Below are positions 8,827 to 18,575 of a DNA stretch of 64,000 bases, one piece after another. The position numbers and the translations under genes are program-made. Location of the stretch: contig NZ_FQUX01000002.1 of the NCBI RefSeq assembly GCF_900129275.1, positions 437,795 to 501,794 on the forward strand, read 5' to 3'. Positions within the stretch are counted from its first letter, which is position 1. Every line of letters starts with the position of its first letter. The stretch is from Arenibacter palladensis (GTDB lineage Bacteria; Bacteroidota; Bacteroidia; Flavobacteriales; Flavobacteriaceae). A model generated the notes under the pieces. It saw only the letters and a list, made by a program, of their open reading frames with translations, did no database searches and was not told where the DNA came from.

Positions 8827-8862
8827 ATACCTCTAAGCAATTTAGCTTAGAGGTATTTTTTT
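8827..8862 (+). terminator. Rho-independent terminator after DUF1080 gene
   Basis: Perfect 12-bp stem ATACCTCTAAGC (8827-8838) and GCTTAGAGGTAT (8845-8856), a 6-base loop, then a T run to 8862. Confidence 0.9.
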
Positions 8863-9020
8863 GTATTAAAATGAAATTAAAGTACTCGCAATTCATTGGG
8901 GAGCTAATTGCAAAAGCTACCTTCTTATACCAATTTGAATTCCAATTAATGTAAAAAAGAGGCTTGTTGGCTACCTATGTTTCAGCCGTAACCCGCCAAT
9001 TTTTAATCTAAAAGCAATCT

Positions 9021-9095
9021 ATTTCCCAAGATATGTAGGTGTCTAACACCCCGTTATACGGGGGTTTGACAATTCTATCCATGTTTTTGGGAAAT
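9021..9095 (+). promoter_or_regulatory. Nested inverted repeats upstream of susC
   Basis: Two nested symmetries lie 66-140 bases before the susC start. The inner one is a 14-15 bp imperfect hairpin, TGTCTAACACCCCGT (9040-9054) facing ACGGGGGTTTGACA (9058-9071) over a 3-base loop. The outer one is a perfect 9-bp inverted repeat, ATTTCCCAA (9021-9029) and TTGGGAAAT (9087-9095). The GC-rich core stands out in an AT-rich gap. It may be an operator or an mRNA-leader structure of the susCD operon; there is no T run, so a simple terminator is unlikely. Confidence 0.45.
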
Positions 9096-9160
9096 ATGTC
9101 CATCCCTTCACGTTTTCTTAACATTAGCTTAGCACTATATAATTAACAAACTAATATAAT

Positions 9161-12100
9161 ATGAACAAACTGAAATCTTTATTGCTTGTCTTATTGATGG
9201 GCGTATCAACGGTTTCCTGGGCACAAACCACTGTGACGGGGACCGTACTGGATGAACAAAATGTTCCGCTCCCTGGAGCCAATGTAGTGGTAAAAAACAC
9301 CACTAATGGGGTAGTAACGGATTTTGATGGAAATTTTTCCATATCCGTAAGTAACACCAATGCGGTGTTGGTAATATCCTATATAGGATATGTAGGCAAG
9401 GAAGTTAAATTGGACGGTTCTTCCTCCTACACCATTACGCTTGAGGAAGACGCTACAGGTCTTGAAGAAGTAGTAGTTATTGGGTATGGAACAGTGAAAA
9501 AGAGTGATCTAACCGGAGCGGTTGCCTCATTGGACACCGAAACCTTGACCGAACAAAAGAAAACAGATCTCGGACAAGCCATCCAGGGTAGAGTAGCAGG
9601 GGTAGACGTAAGGACTACCAATAACAAGCCCGGTGCACCACTTTCTATTGATATCCGTGGTAATACGGTTATAAAAAACAATGATGCCACCCGAGATGGA
9701 TTAAGTGATAACCTGGATGACGACCTTTCCAAACCTTTGTATGTGGTAGACGGAGTGTTTTTTGAGAATATCAATATTCTAAACCCTTCCGATATACAAC
9801 AAATGGATGTTCTAAAGGATGCTTCTGCCACAGCAATTTATGGTGCTCGAGGGGCTAACGGGGTAATCATCATAACCACAAAAAACGGAATTGAGGGCAA
9901 AACGGTATTTACATATGAAGCTACCGTAGGTCTAAATACCGCAACCAATGTGCCTGATATGTACAATGGGGACGAGTATGTTAATTTTGTGGACAATGTT
10001 TTGAGAAGTACCGCCTGGAGACAGTTATTTAATCCAAGTCAAGGTATTTATCCAACGGTCGAGGATTACAATAATTTAACTGTTGACATGTCCAGGGAAA
10101 TCAGGACTTCCAATGAGGAGGCCGACAACGTTGCCAATCGCCGTTATACTGATTGGGCCGATGATTACAGACATGCAGGTATTCAGACAAGCCACTCTCT
10201 TGGAATGTCAGGTGGTAGCAACGGATTAACCTATAATGGGTCTATCGGATACCTAAGTAATGAAGGGGTAGTAGGCATTGAAGGTTATGACAGATATAAT
10301 TTAAGTGCATCCCTAACTAAAAAAGTATCCAATTCTTTTACGGTAGGATTAAAGGCTTATCTGGCCTTATCGGAGCGTGAAACGGGTAGTAATGAATTGT
10401 TTAGAAGTACACTTCGACTTGCCCCTACAGTTAACTCTCGCGATCCTGAAGGAAATATAATTCTATTTCCAGATGATCAGGACGGACGTTTTCTTAACCC
10501 ATATTACGAATCACAAGGCTCTTGGTTGAGCAATACAAAGACTTTGGATGTTATCGCCAATATATTTTTAAACTATAAACCAGCAGATTGGATCAGTTTT
10601 AAAACACAATTTGCACCTAATATTCAAACTGAAAGATATGGCTCACATTTTGGATTGTTGACAAAATCAGCAAGAAACGAACCAAGTAGGACAAGAGCTT
10701 ACTACAATGCCTATTTTAATACGGCCTATACCTGGGATAATATAGTAGACTTTGATTTTGACCTAGCTCAAGGGCATAATTTAAAGACCACTCTAATTTC
10801 TTCGGTATATTACAATCAAAGGGAGTTCAGTGCCATAGAAACTAGGGATTTTGATACGGATGCCTATTCGTTTTATAATACAGGAGCCGGCTTAGACCCT
10901 AGAGCATATAACACCAATTATTACAAAGAGACCTTAGCATCTTTTGCCGGTAGATTAAACTATAGCATTCTAGATAAATATCTCTTTACTTTTACAGGAA
11001 GGTATGATGGTTCTTCTAAACTTGCGCTAAACAATGAGTGGGCATTTTTCCCCTCTGCTGCATTTGCATGGAAAGCTAGTGATGAAGCCTTTTTGCAGGA
11101 TGCTGGTTGGTTAAACAATCTGAAATTCAGGGTTAGTTACGGTGAATCCGGAAATGACAGTCCTGTTAGTGCCTATAGTTCCTTGGCCTTTTTAGGAGAA
11201 TCCGATTATTTATTCGGAGATTCACACACCAATGGTGTAGATGTTAACGGATTGCCCAACAACACCCTTACATGGGAACGTTCTAAAGAGGTGAATATTG
11301 GTATGGATCTAAGTATTCTGAAAAACAGAATTGGCTTGGGTGTAGAGGTATACAACAAAAAAACGGTCGATGCCATTCTGAATAAGACATTGTCTAACAT
11401 TACAGGCTATTCCACTGCAGTTGGCAACTATGGGTCCGTTCAGAATAGAGGTGTAGAGATCACCTTGAATACGGTGAACGTACAAACCGATAAATTTAGA
11501 TGGAAGACCAGTTTAAACTTTGCGAAAAACGAAAACCAAATTTTGAAGCTCGATGGAGACCTGGAAAAAGAACCTTATGGCAATCATGGTGTTCTACAGG
11601 TGGGGCAGCCGGTGGATGCTATCTACTCCTATGAGATAGAAGGTATTTGGCAATTGGATGAAGCTGCTGAAGCTTTTGCATATGATGGCAGTTTTCCCGG
11701 TCAGAATAAATATAGGGACTTGGACAACAGCGGCGACCGGGATGAAAATGACAAAAAGGTTATTGGGTCCATTTCGCCTGATTGGATTGGTGGTATGACC
11801 AATACTTTTACCTATGGCAATTTAGATCTCTCTATTCAGGCATATACCAGGCAAGGTTCTTTTGGTCACTCTGAATTTTACAACAATTTTGTTCCATGGC
11901 AGAACGATGATGCCAAATTCAATAAGGTTAATCTGGACTACTGGACTCCGAACAATCCGGACTCAAAGAATCCAGCACTTGAATACGGAGCTACAGGTGA
12001 TAATTATTACACGAACTATGACTTCGTGAAAATTGGTAATATCGGATTGGGATATCAGTTTCCACAAGAAATATTGGATAAATTAAAAATGTCAAGTCTG

Positions 12101-12238
12101 CGTTTATCCTTGGACGTACAAAATCCGTTCACCTTTACAGATTATGCTGGTCCAGACCCTGAAACAGGGCTACAGAACTCCTATAATGCCGGATATATGG
12201 TTAAGACCGTATTATTTGGACTAAAGTTGGCTTACTAA
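9161..12238 (+). CDS. susC: SusC/RagA family TonB-dependent outer membrane transporter
   Basis: A 1025-residue TonB-linked porin. A signal peptide (1-21, ends SWAQ) is followed by a carboxypeptidase-like regulatory domain (about 24-105). Then come the TonB-box-like segment EEVVVIGYGTVKKSDLTGAV (about 103-122) and the plug with DASATAIYGARGANGVIIITT (about 220-240). The C-terminal barrel ends in an aromatic-rich strand (FGLKLAY). It imports oligosaccharides across the outer membrane together with the SusD lipoprotein encoded 16 bases downstream. Context (GH115-like and GH92 enzymes, HTCS) points to a mannose- and uronate-containing glycan as substrate, which is inference. Confidence 0.97.
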   Translation: MNKLKSLLLVLLMGVSTVSWAQTTVTGTVLDEQNVPLPGANVVVKNTTNGVVTDFDGNFSISVSNTNAVLVISYIGYVGKEVKLDGSSSYTITLEEDATGLEEVVVIGYGTVKKSDLTGAVASLDTETLTEQKKTDLGQAIQGRVAGVDVRTTNNKPGAPLSIDIRGNTVIKNNDATRDGLSDNLDDDLSKPLYVVDGVFFENINILNPSDIQQMDVLKDASATAIYGARGANGVIIITTKNGIEGKTVFTYEATVGLNTATNVPDMYNGDEYVNFVDNVLRSTAWRQLFNPSQGIYPTVEDYNNLTVDMSREIRTSNEEADNVANRRYTDWADDYRHAGIQTSHSLGMSGGSNGLTYNGSIGYLSNEGVVGIEGYDRYNLSASLTKKVSNSFTVGLKAYLALSERETGSNELFRSTLRLAPTVNSRDPEGNIILFPDDQDGRFLNPYYESQGSWLSNTKTLDVIANIFLNYKPADWISFKTQFAPNIQTERYGSHFGLLTKSARNEPSRTRAYYNAYFNTAYTWDNIVDFDFDLAQGHNLKTTLISSVYYNQREFSAIETRDFDTDAYSFYNTGAGLDPRAYNTNYYKETLASFAGRLNYSILDKYLFTFTGRYDGSSKLALNNEWAFFPSAAFAWKASDEAFLQDAGWLNNLKFRVSYGESGNDSPVSAYSSLAFLGESDYLFGDSHTNGVDVNGLPNNTLTWERSKEVNIGMDLSILKNRIGLGVEVYNKKTVDAILNKTLSNITGYSTAVGNYGSVQNRGVEITLNTVNVQTDKFRWKTSLNFAKNENQILKLDGDLEKEPYGNHGVLQVGQPVDAIYSYEIEGIWQLDEAAEAFAYDGSFPGQNKYRDLDNSGDRDENDKKVIGSISPDWIGGMTNTFTYGNLDLSIQAYTRQGSFGHSEFYNNFVPWQNDDAKFNKVNLDYWTPNNPDSKNPALEYGATGDNYYTNYDFVKIGNIGLGYQFPQEILDKLKMSSLRLSLDVQNPFTFTDYAGPDPETGLQNSYNAGYMVKTVLFGLKLAY

Positions 12239-12254
12239 TTTTAAATAAATTGTC

Positions 12255-13904
12255 ATGAAAATATTACATAAAACAAAACATATCCTAGCTTTAATAGCTT
12301 TCTCAGTACTATTGAATGCCTGTGATTCGTATATTGAGGAAGATGTCTATTCCAATATAACCGCAGAAAATTTTCTAACGGAGGATACGGCAGATCAGTT
12401 AATTATAGGGCTTTATACCTCAATGAGAGGGGTATACAATAACCATAGTTATCAGTTTGCCGGAACTGATGTCTTTACCAGCAAAGGGGAAATATTTTCC
12501 TTTTCCGCGGAAAATGATTACAATTCATTTAATGCTCCTCAAACCAACGGCCTTTGGAACTCTAATTACAATGTAATTTCAAAGGCGAATACCGCCATCA
12601 ATAGATATGAGATTGAGGTTGATTGGAGTGAGAGTAGGTTGGGAGAGAAGGCCTACGGTATAGCCCAGGCAAGGGCACTAAGAGCTATGTCGTTTTTCTA
12701 TTTGGCACAGCAATATGGCGGAGTTGTACTAGATCTGGAAGAACCACAGAGTATCAGAAATGATTATACCAGATCTACCGAAGAGGAGACTTATTCCTTG
12801 ATAATTTCAGAATTGGAAGCTGCTATTCCAAACCTGCAAGCAGACCCAGAAACAGGTAGGATTTCCAAAAGAGCGGCACAGCACGTATTGGCCGAGGTGT
12901 ATTTAACTAGGGCCTACAAATCTTTTGCAGGCAGCAACGATTTTCAAACAGCTGCCGATTTGGCGGTGCAGGCCATAGGTTCCTATGATATAAGAAGCCA
13001 GTCTTTCGCTCAGGTTTTTGATTATGACAATCAGGTAAATCCCGAAATACTTTTTGCTGCCCAATGGGGTAATACAGGCTTTGTTCAGGATAGAGGTAAT
13101 AACAAACATTCCCTGTTTATGATAGGAGTGGAACAATTACCGGGGATAAGTAGAAATAATCTTTATGGCAAGTCTGGTGACAATCTAATGCCCACACCTT
13201 ACTTTTACTCATTGTTCGAGGATAACGATACAAGGGAAAATGTAACGGTACATAGGGTACTGTATGCGGATGAACCTGGATTTTCGGTCGGGGCGGATGA
13301 AATTGCGGTAGGTGATACCATTATGTATTTCCCTAAAGAAGCAGTAGACATGACCGACTTGGTTGATAAATTGGATCGCTACTGGGTATATCAGCCCGAT
13401 CAATATTTATTCGGAAGACCTGCTGAGGTTGGTGACGTAAATTATAAATATGAATTGAATCCGATATTAACAAACTTTCCAATATTCAAAAAATTTGATG
13501 ATGAAATCTTTCAAGAAGAGGGGTTAGGGGCTAGAGACACCTATGTTTACAGGGTAGCAGGAACACATTTGTTGGCCGCTGAAGCATTCTTGGGTACCGG
13601 AAATACTGCACAGGCCCTTTTTCACCTAAATCGGGTAAGGGAACGCGCAACTGGTGTAGCCGATCACTATTCAACCATAGATTTGGATGTTATATTGGCC
13701 GAGCGCGCATTGGAACTTGCCGGGGAAGAGAACAGATGGGCTGTCCTAAAACGTATGGGTAAGTTGGAAGAAAGAATCAATTTGTATAATCCACATGTAG
13801 TGGATCATGGCGCCTTCGATGCTACAAAGCACTTGTTAAGACCCATACCAGTTAAAGAACTTGAGCTTTCTCCAGGAACCATGGTACAGAACCCAAAATA
13901 TTAA
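12255..13904 (+). CDS. susD: SusD/RagB family glycan-binding outer membrane lipoprotein
   Basis: A 549-residue lipoprotein. The signal sequence ends in a lipobox-like LLNAC, with lipid attachment expected on Cys 23. The TPR-rich SusD fold follows: KANTAINRYE, ARALRAMSFFYLAQQYGG (about 140-157), KRAAQHVLAEVYLTRA (about 205-220) and the C-terminal RERATGV...LAERALELAGEENRW and LRPIPVKELEL motifs. It forms the surface lid of the SusC transporter and binds the glycan. It is followed by a hairpin terminator, so susC-susD form a two-gene unit with the hydrolases possibly read from a second promoter. Confidence 0.96.
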   Translation: MKILHKTKHILALIAFSVLLNACDSYIEEDVYSNITAENFLTEDTADQLIIGLYTSMRGVYNNHSYQFAGTDVFTSKGEIFSFSAENDYNSFNAPQTNGLWNSNYNVISKANTAINRYEIEVDWSESRLGEKAYGIAQARALRAMSFFYLAQQYGGVVLDLEEPQSIRNDYTRSTEEETYSLIISELEAAIPNLQADPETGRISKRAAQHVLAEVYLTRAYKSFAGSNDFQTAADLAVQAIGSYDIRSQSFAQVFDYDNQVNPEILFAAQWGNTGFVQDRGNNKHSLFMIGVEQLPGISRNNLYGKSGDNLMPTPYFYSLFEDNDTRENVTVHRVLYADEPGFSVGADEIAVGDTIMYFPKEAVDMTDLVDKLDRYWVYQPDQYLFGRPAEVGDVNYKYELNPILTNFPIFKKFDDEIFQEEGLGARDTYVYRVAGTHLLAAEAFLGTGNTAQALFHLNRVRERATGVADHYSTIDLDVILAERALELAGEENRWAVLKRMGKLEERINLYNPHVVDHGAFDATKHLLRPIPVKELELSPGTMVQNPKY

Positions 13905-13951
13905 ACCTAAAATTTCCCCAAGAGTTGTTAGATTAGTTGTTAGTTGAAATT

Positions 13952-13985
13952 ATGGACGGGGGTTCGTTTATCCCTGTCCATTTTT
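13952..13985 (+). terminator. Terminator or attenuator after susD
   Basis: ATGGACGGGG and CCCTGTCCAT form a stem with one mismatch, closed by a loop of about 9 bases and followed by TTTTTATT. It lies 48 bases after the susD stop. It would limit read-through into the two hydrolase genes. Confidence 0.8.
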
Positions 13986-14041
13986 ATTAAAAAACAATCA
14001 ACAATTCCATAAGGGATAGTATATTTAACAGCAGAATTCGA

Positions 14042-16096
14042 ATGATCAAAATCTTCCATATAATACCAAGAAACATTTGGGGCCTATTTTTAGGGATGCT
14101 GATACTGTCATCCTGTTCCAGCCCACAAACGGAACATTATTATTTGGTGGTGGGAAATGAAGCAAACGAGGTAGAAATAAGTACTGCCGAAGATTTAAAG
14201 TCAGACCTATCAAAAGTACTTGGACTGGAAGGCCATATAATTTCCGATTTCGATAATATTCCAAAAGGCACACCTACATTTGTTTTGGGTACTCCTCAAT
14301 CCAATAGCCTTATAGCCAGCTTGGTTAATAAGAAAGCCATAGTTCTATCTGATGACAACCCGGGACCAAGGGGAGGGATATGGCACAAAACTAAATTGAA
14401 AAATAATCAAGAGGCCATTGTTCTTGCCGGATCGGATGTACAAGGTTTTCAGTACGCCGTCTACGACTATTCCAAAGAAATTTTAGGTGTTGACCCTCTT
14501 GAATATTGGACAGGGAAGAAGGCTTTAAAGAAAACGACCATGGATTTGGTCAGTTTTGAAAATCGAAGAATTGCCCCTCCAAAAGTTCCCACTCTATGCT
14601 ATTTCGAAAACGATGTGGATGAACTGGCCAATTACCGAGGTAAATTATTGGAGTACGATTGGGAAAGTTATACCCAAATGATAAACTCTCTCGTTAGATT
14701 ACGCTACAACGCCATCCAGTTTTTTGATATGTTGGGTCGCCCAGAATTTTTTTTACGTCCAGAATATAAAGAGCTTAGTCCCGATTATAAAATAGACATA
14801 GAATATCTGGATAAGATGATCAATTATGCCCACCTTAAAGGTATGAAAGTACAGATAGATTTCGCGTTGGGATATCAAATTCATCCCATGTCTGAGGAAA
14901 AGGCTACTTGTTGGAGAGAATATAAAGAAGAGTGGGTAAAGGCATGGAAGTATTATCTGGAGGAAACTCCTCTTAAAAAGACAGACATATTTATTCTAAG
15001 GCCTAGGCACCAAGTCTGGGATTGGGAATATGAAAGTACTTGTGGCGAGAACAAAATAGAGGTGTTCAATGATGTGTTTAAGGTGTTTGGCGAATTGGTG
15101 GATCAATATAAACCCAATGCAGATAAGGTATTGATCTGTTATTCCGATGGCATGGAAATGTGGAACGACGGATTTAGGCCTCCAAAAGATTGGATAGTGG
15201 CCTGGTCGGATGATGGTTTTGGCGATTTTGAACATTTGCCCAATACTACCGATGGCTACAATTTTGGAACTTATATGCATGCCGGTTTTTGGTTGAACCA
15301 TACTGTACATAACCCGTATCCGGAAACCGCTGAGACGGTAATGAAAAATATGTTCCAAGAATACGGTGCGGATAAATATTGTTTGGTGAATGGACAGAAT
15401 TTTAGACCATTCCTAATTAATCTGGAAGCCTATAGTGAAGTTTGCCAAGATCCAGATAGTTTTGATCATAATGATTTCTATAAAGAATGGACCAAAAGAT
15501 ATTTTAAGGAAAATCAGCGTGAATCTGCCATATCCTCCATGAAATTGTTACACCAAGCACAAGAAGGAAGGATCGGATACGTACAGCATTTATGGGAAAT
15601 ACGTGAGGCTATTTCGTACCTATCGGACTTCCCAATACAAAGACCAGGCAAGACTCCGGTACCACATGATTTTAAAAGGGTCAAAAATGATTTTGAGCAC
15701 GTAAAGAAAACACAGAATTACATTCAACAATCCGTGGAAGAGGCCAACAAAGGATTGGATAAAGTAGGTTTGGAAACTGATTTCTATTATTCATACGTTT
15801 ATCTACCTGCACTGCTTTACAACGACCTAATCTCGTTTGAGGTAACATTACATGATATGGCCTTGTTAAAAAAACAATATGAGGATACAGGAAAAACAAT
15901 TTACATAAATCAGGCCTTGGACCTCTGGCCAGACATAAACCAAAAATTAGAGGTCATTTATCAAAATAGGAACACCGGCGACAAAATTGCTAAATGGGCC
16001 ATGTGGTATTCCCCACAAATCCGAAGACCAAATAATGGCTTTCCTACTATGGATATGCTGACTGCAATTAAATTAAACTTAGAGGCTAAATTATAA
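14042..16096 (+). CDS. GH115-like glycoside hydrolase lipoprotein
   Basis: A 684-residue lipoprotein (lipobox LILSSC, Cys about 25). Residues 28-150 resemble the N-terminal alpha/beta domain of GH115, GH67 and GH84 enzymes (VGNEANEVEISTAEDL, then TFVLGTPQSN and GSDVQGFQYAVYDYS). Residues about 180-520 are a TIM-barrel-like region. Its IVAWSDDGFGDFEHLP, GTYMHAGFW and EYGADKYCLVNGQNFRPF segments follow the order and spacing of GH115 alpha-glucuronidase motifs. It is shorter than usual for GH115 (800-1000) and seems to lack the C-terminal domains. The expected role is removal of glucuronic acid side groups from a polysaccharide. It sits 10 bases before the GH92 gene, so the two are co-transcribed. 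Catalytic residues cannot be assigned by eye. Confidence 0.7.
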   Translation: MIKIFHIIPRNIWGLFLGMLILSSCSSPQTEHYYLVVGNEANEVEISTAEDLKSDLSKVLGLEGHIISDFDNIPKGTPTFVLGTPQSNSLIASLVNKKAIVLSDDNPGPRGGIWHKTKLKNNQEAIVLAGSDVQGFQYAVYDYSKEILGVDPLEYWTGKKALKKTTMDLVSFENRRIAPPKVPTLCYFENDVDELANYRGKLLEYDWESYTQMINSLVRLRYNAIQFFDMLGRPEFFLRPEYKELSPDYKIDIEYLDKMINYAHLKGMKVQIDFALGYQIHPMSEEKATCWREYKEEWVKAWKYYLEETPLKKTDIFILRPRHQVWDWEYESTCGENKIEVFNDVFKVFGELVDQYKPNADKVLICYSDGMEMWNDGFRPPKDWIVAWSDDGFGDFEHLPNTTDGYNFGTYMHAGFWLNHTVHNPYPETAETVMKNMFQEYGADKYCLVNGQNFRPFLINLEAYSEVCQDPDSFDHNDFYKEWTKRYFKENQRESAISSMKLLHQAQEGRIGYVQHLWEIREAISYLSDFPIQRPGKTPVPHDFKRVKNDFEHVKKTQNYIQQSVEEANKGLDKVGLETDFYYSYVYLPALLYNDLISFEVTLHDMALLKKQYEDTGKTIYINQALDLWPDINQKLEVIYQNRNTGDKIAKWAMWYSPQIRRPNNGFPTMDMLTAIKLNLEAKL

Positions 16097-16106
16097 AAGT
16101 GTACAT

Positions 16107-18422
16107 ATGAAAATGTTTTATTCGAGACTTATTATAGGATTACTAACGGCAATAATTTGCTATTCCTGTAAAACAGAACAAGCCCCTCCGCAAAATATAG
16201 GGTCAAATGCTGCATCACCAGTCGACCTGGTATATCCGCAATTGGACACCGAAAATTCACGATGGTTTTTCTTTTCATCGGCCAGTCGCCCTTTCGGCAT
16301 GGTAAATCTAAGTCCGGATACCGAAGTGGACGGAGCCTGGGGAAGCGGATATAGATATAAGGTAGATACCATTCAAGGTTTTAGCCATATCCATGCCTGG
16401 CAACTTTCGGGACTATCCGTACTTCCGGTAACCATATCCGAGGAGAACAGCCAGTCCATATTCAAGGATTTTAAATCCAAATTCAGTCATGACAATGAAA
16501 AAGTGTCGCCAGGTTGTCATTCTTTAGCTTTGGAAAAATATGGAATTGATGTAGAGCTCACAAGCACCAAAAGGGTTGGTTTTCATAAATATGCCTTTCC
16601 AAAAAATAAGGAGGCGGCCATTCTTTTCAACCTTAACGGGATGCTGGGACCTTGTGAAAATTTAGATGGCAACCTAATTAAGGTAGATGCCACAAATCTT
16701 ACAGGGGAGCTTGTCATGGCACCGACCCATAGAAGGCCAAAACCAGTAAAACTATTTTTCCATATTATTTTGGATAAAGAAGTAGCAGATCTAAACAAGG
16801 ATGAAGAAACTGGAAACTATTTGATTGGATTGGGCAATGACTCTGACCGGCTTTTAATGAAGGTAGGTATTTCATATACTTCTGCAGAAAATGCCAAAGC
16901 CAATATAGATGCGGAACTATCCCATTGGGATTTTGAAAGGATAGTAAAGGAATCCAAGGAAGAATGGAACAACGCCTTGGGTAGAATAAAAATATCGGGT
17001 GGCAAGGAAACCTCCCAAAAAAGGTTTTATACGGACCTCTGGCATGCCTTGCAAGGTAGAAGGGTCATAAGTGATTATAATGGGGCATATCCCGATAATA
17101 CAGGGGAGAATTTCCGAATAGGTCAAATACCTTTGGATGCAGCCGGAAAACCTAAATTCAACCACTATAATTCCGATTCCTTCTGGGGTGCCCAATGGAC
17201 CATAAACACACTTTGGGGCTTGGTCTATCCCGAAATTATGGAAGATTTTGTGCAATCCTTATTACAGTACCAAAAGGACGGGGGATTGGTTCCCCGTGGG
17301 CCTTCAGGTGGCAATTATACCTATGTAATGACCGGGGCCTCATCCACACCATTTATTGTCAGCGCCATACAAAAAGGAATAATTACGGATAACTTGGAGG
17401 GGATATATGAGGCATTAAAGATAAATCATATGCCAGGGGGAATAATGGAAAGGGCAGGATATGAGCATAATACCTCCCTTGGTGGTGGATTAAAATACTA
17501 CATCCGGGATGGTTACGTACCCTATCCCATTCCAGAAGGTAAGTTTGGTGGCCATCAGGAGGGTGCAGGGGTAACCATGGAGTATGCCTATCAGGATTGG
17601 ACCTTGGCACAATTGGCTAAAAAAATAGGAAATGAAGAAGATTACAACTATTTCATGAATCGTTCCTTAAATTACAAAAATGTATTTGATACGAACGTAG
17701 GTTGGATGAGACCAAAAGATGTAGATGGTGTATGGAAGCAAAACTTCGATCCGTACGAACATCAGCACGGCTTTGTAGAATCCAACTCGGCCCAAGCCAC
17801 TTGGTTTGTACCCCATGATCTTAGTGGTCTGGCAAATCTAATGGGAGGAAATGAAAAGGCCGTGGAGAAACTCAACCTTCAATTCGAAACGGCGGAAAAA
17901 CTAGGATTCACTTCTGGTAATTCGCATGCCTTGGAATTGCATCCCGAATATAGAAAAATACCTATCAACTATGGCAATCAGCCTTCCATGCAAACGGCCT
18001 TTGTATTTAATAAATTGGAAAGACCGGATTTAACGCAGTTCTGGTCCAGAAAAGTAGTGGATAGGGCCTTTAGCGGTTTGTCTCCGGCAACCGGATACAA
18101 TGGGGATGAGGACCAGGGATTAATGGGTAGTTTGGCTGTATTGATGAAAATAGGACTTTTTCAAATGAATGGGGGTACAGAAGACAATCCTATATACGAA
18201 TTTGGTAGCCCCATTTTTGATAAAATCACCATAAGTTTGGCTAACGGCAAGGAATTGGTCATCAATGCCCCTGGCACCGCCTCGGATAAGCCTTATTTAA
18301 ATGCTGTAAAAATTAATGGAATGGTATCGGACCAAAATCATATTAGTCATTCCAATATTTTAAAAGGGACGGTTTTGGAATTTACCATGGGATCCGTACC
18401 TACCAAGAATTCCCAGAAATAA
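16107..18422 (+). CDS. GH92 family alpha-mannosidase lipoprotein
   Basis: A 771-residue lipoprotein (lipobox IICYSC). GH92 enzymes are calcium-dependent exo-alpha-mannosidases. The N-terminal beta-sandwich contains the usual opening SPVDLVYPQLDTENS, SRPFGMVNLSPD, GSGYRY and FSHIHAWQLSG. The (alpha/alpha)6 domain from about 285 contains KRFYTDLWHALQGRR, DSFWGAQWTINTLWGL, GGNYTYVMTG and the active-site signature GYNGDEDQGLMG near residues 664-672. It probably trims terminal alpha-linked mannose from oligosaccharides at the cell surface or in the periplasm. It follows the GH115-like gene by 10 bases and ends before a strong terminator. Confidence 0.95.
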   Translation: MKMFYSRLIIGLLTAIICYSCKTEQAPPQNIGSNAASPVDLVYPQLDTENSRWFFFSSASRPFGMVNLSPDTEVDGAWGSGYRYKVDTIQGFSHIHAWQLSGLSVLPVTISEENSQSIFKDFKSKFSHDNEKVSPGCHSLALEKYGIDVELTSTKRVGFHKYAFPKNKEAAILFNLNGMLGPCENLDGNLIKVDATNLTGELVMAPTHRRPKPVKLFFHIILDKEVADLNKDEETGNYLIGLGNDSDRLLMKVGISYTSAENAKANIDAELSHWDFERIVKESKEEWNNALGRIKISGGKETSQKRFYTDLWHALQGRRVISDYNGAYPDNTGENFRIGQIPLDAAGKPKFNHYNSDSFWGAQWTINTLWGLVYPEIMEDFVQSLLQYQKDGGLVPRGPSGGNYTYVMTGASSTPFIVSAIQKGIITDNLEGIYEALKINHMPGGIMERAGYEHNTSLGGGLKYYIRDGYVPYPIPEGKFGGHQEGAGVTMEYAYQDWTLAQLAKKIGNEEDYNYFMNRSLNYKNVFDTNVGWMRPKDVDGVWKQNFDPYEHQHGFVESNSAQATWFVPHDLSGLANLMGGNEKAVEKLNLQFETAEKLGFTSGNSHALELHPEYRKIPINYGNQPSMQTAFVFNKLERPDLTQFWSRKVVDRAFSGLSPATGYNGDEDQGLMGSLAVLMKIGLFQMNGGTEDNPIYEFGSPIFDKITISLANGKELVINAPGTASDKPYLNAVKINGMVSDQNHISHSNILKGTVLEFTMGSVPTKNSQK

Positions 18423-18468
18423 TAAGGATGAAGTAAGACATTAGGATTTTTCGGGAACAGCATAAAAC

Positions 18469-18516
18469 ACCTCAAATAAACCAGTCCACTAAATGGCTAA
18501 TTTATTTGAGGTTTTT
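18469..18516 (+). terminator. Terminator after GH92 gene
   Basis: Perfect 12-bp stem ACCTCAAATAAA (18469-18480) and TTTATTTGAGGT (18501-18512), a 20-base loop, then TTTT. It separates the structural genes from the regulator gene. Confidence 0.85.
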
Positions 18517-18575
18517 AAACTATAGCAACCAAGGTTCCTTATATTGGCTTTTTAAAAGATAGTAGTAATTATATT

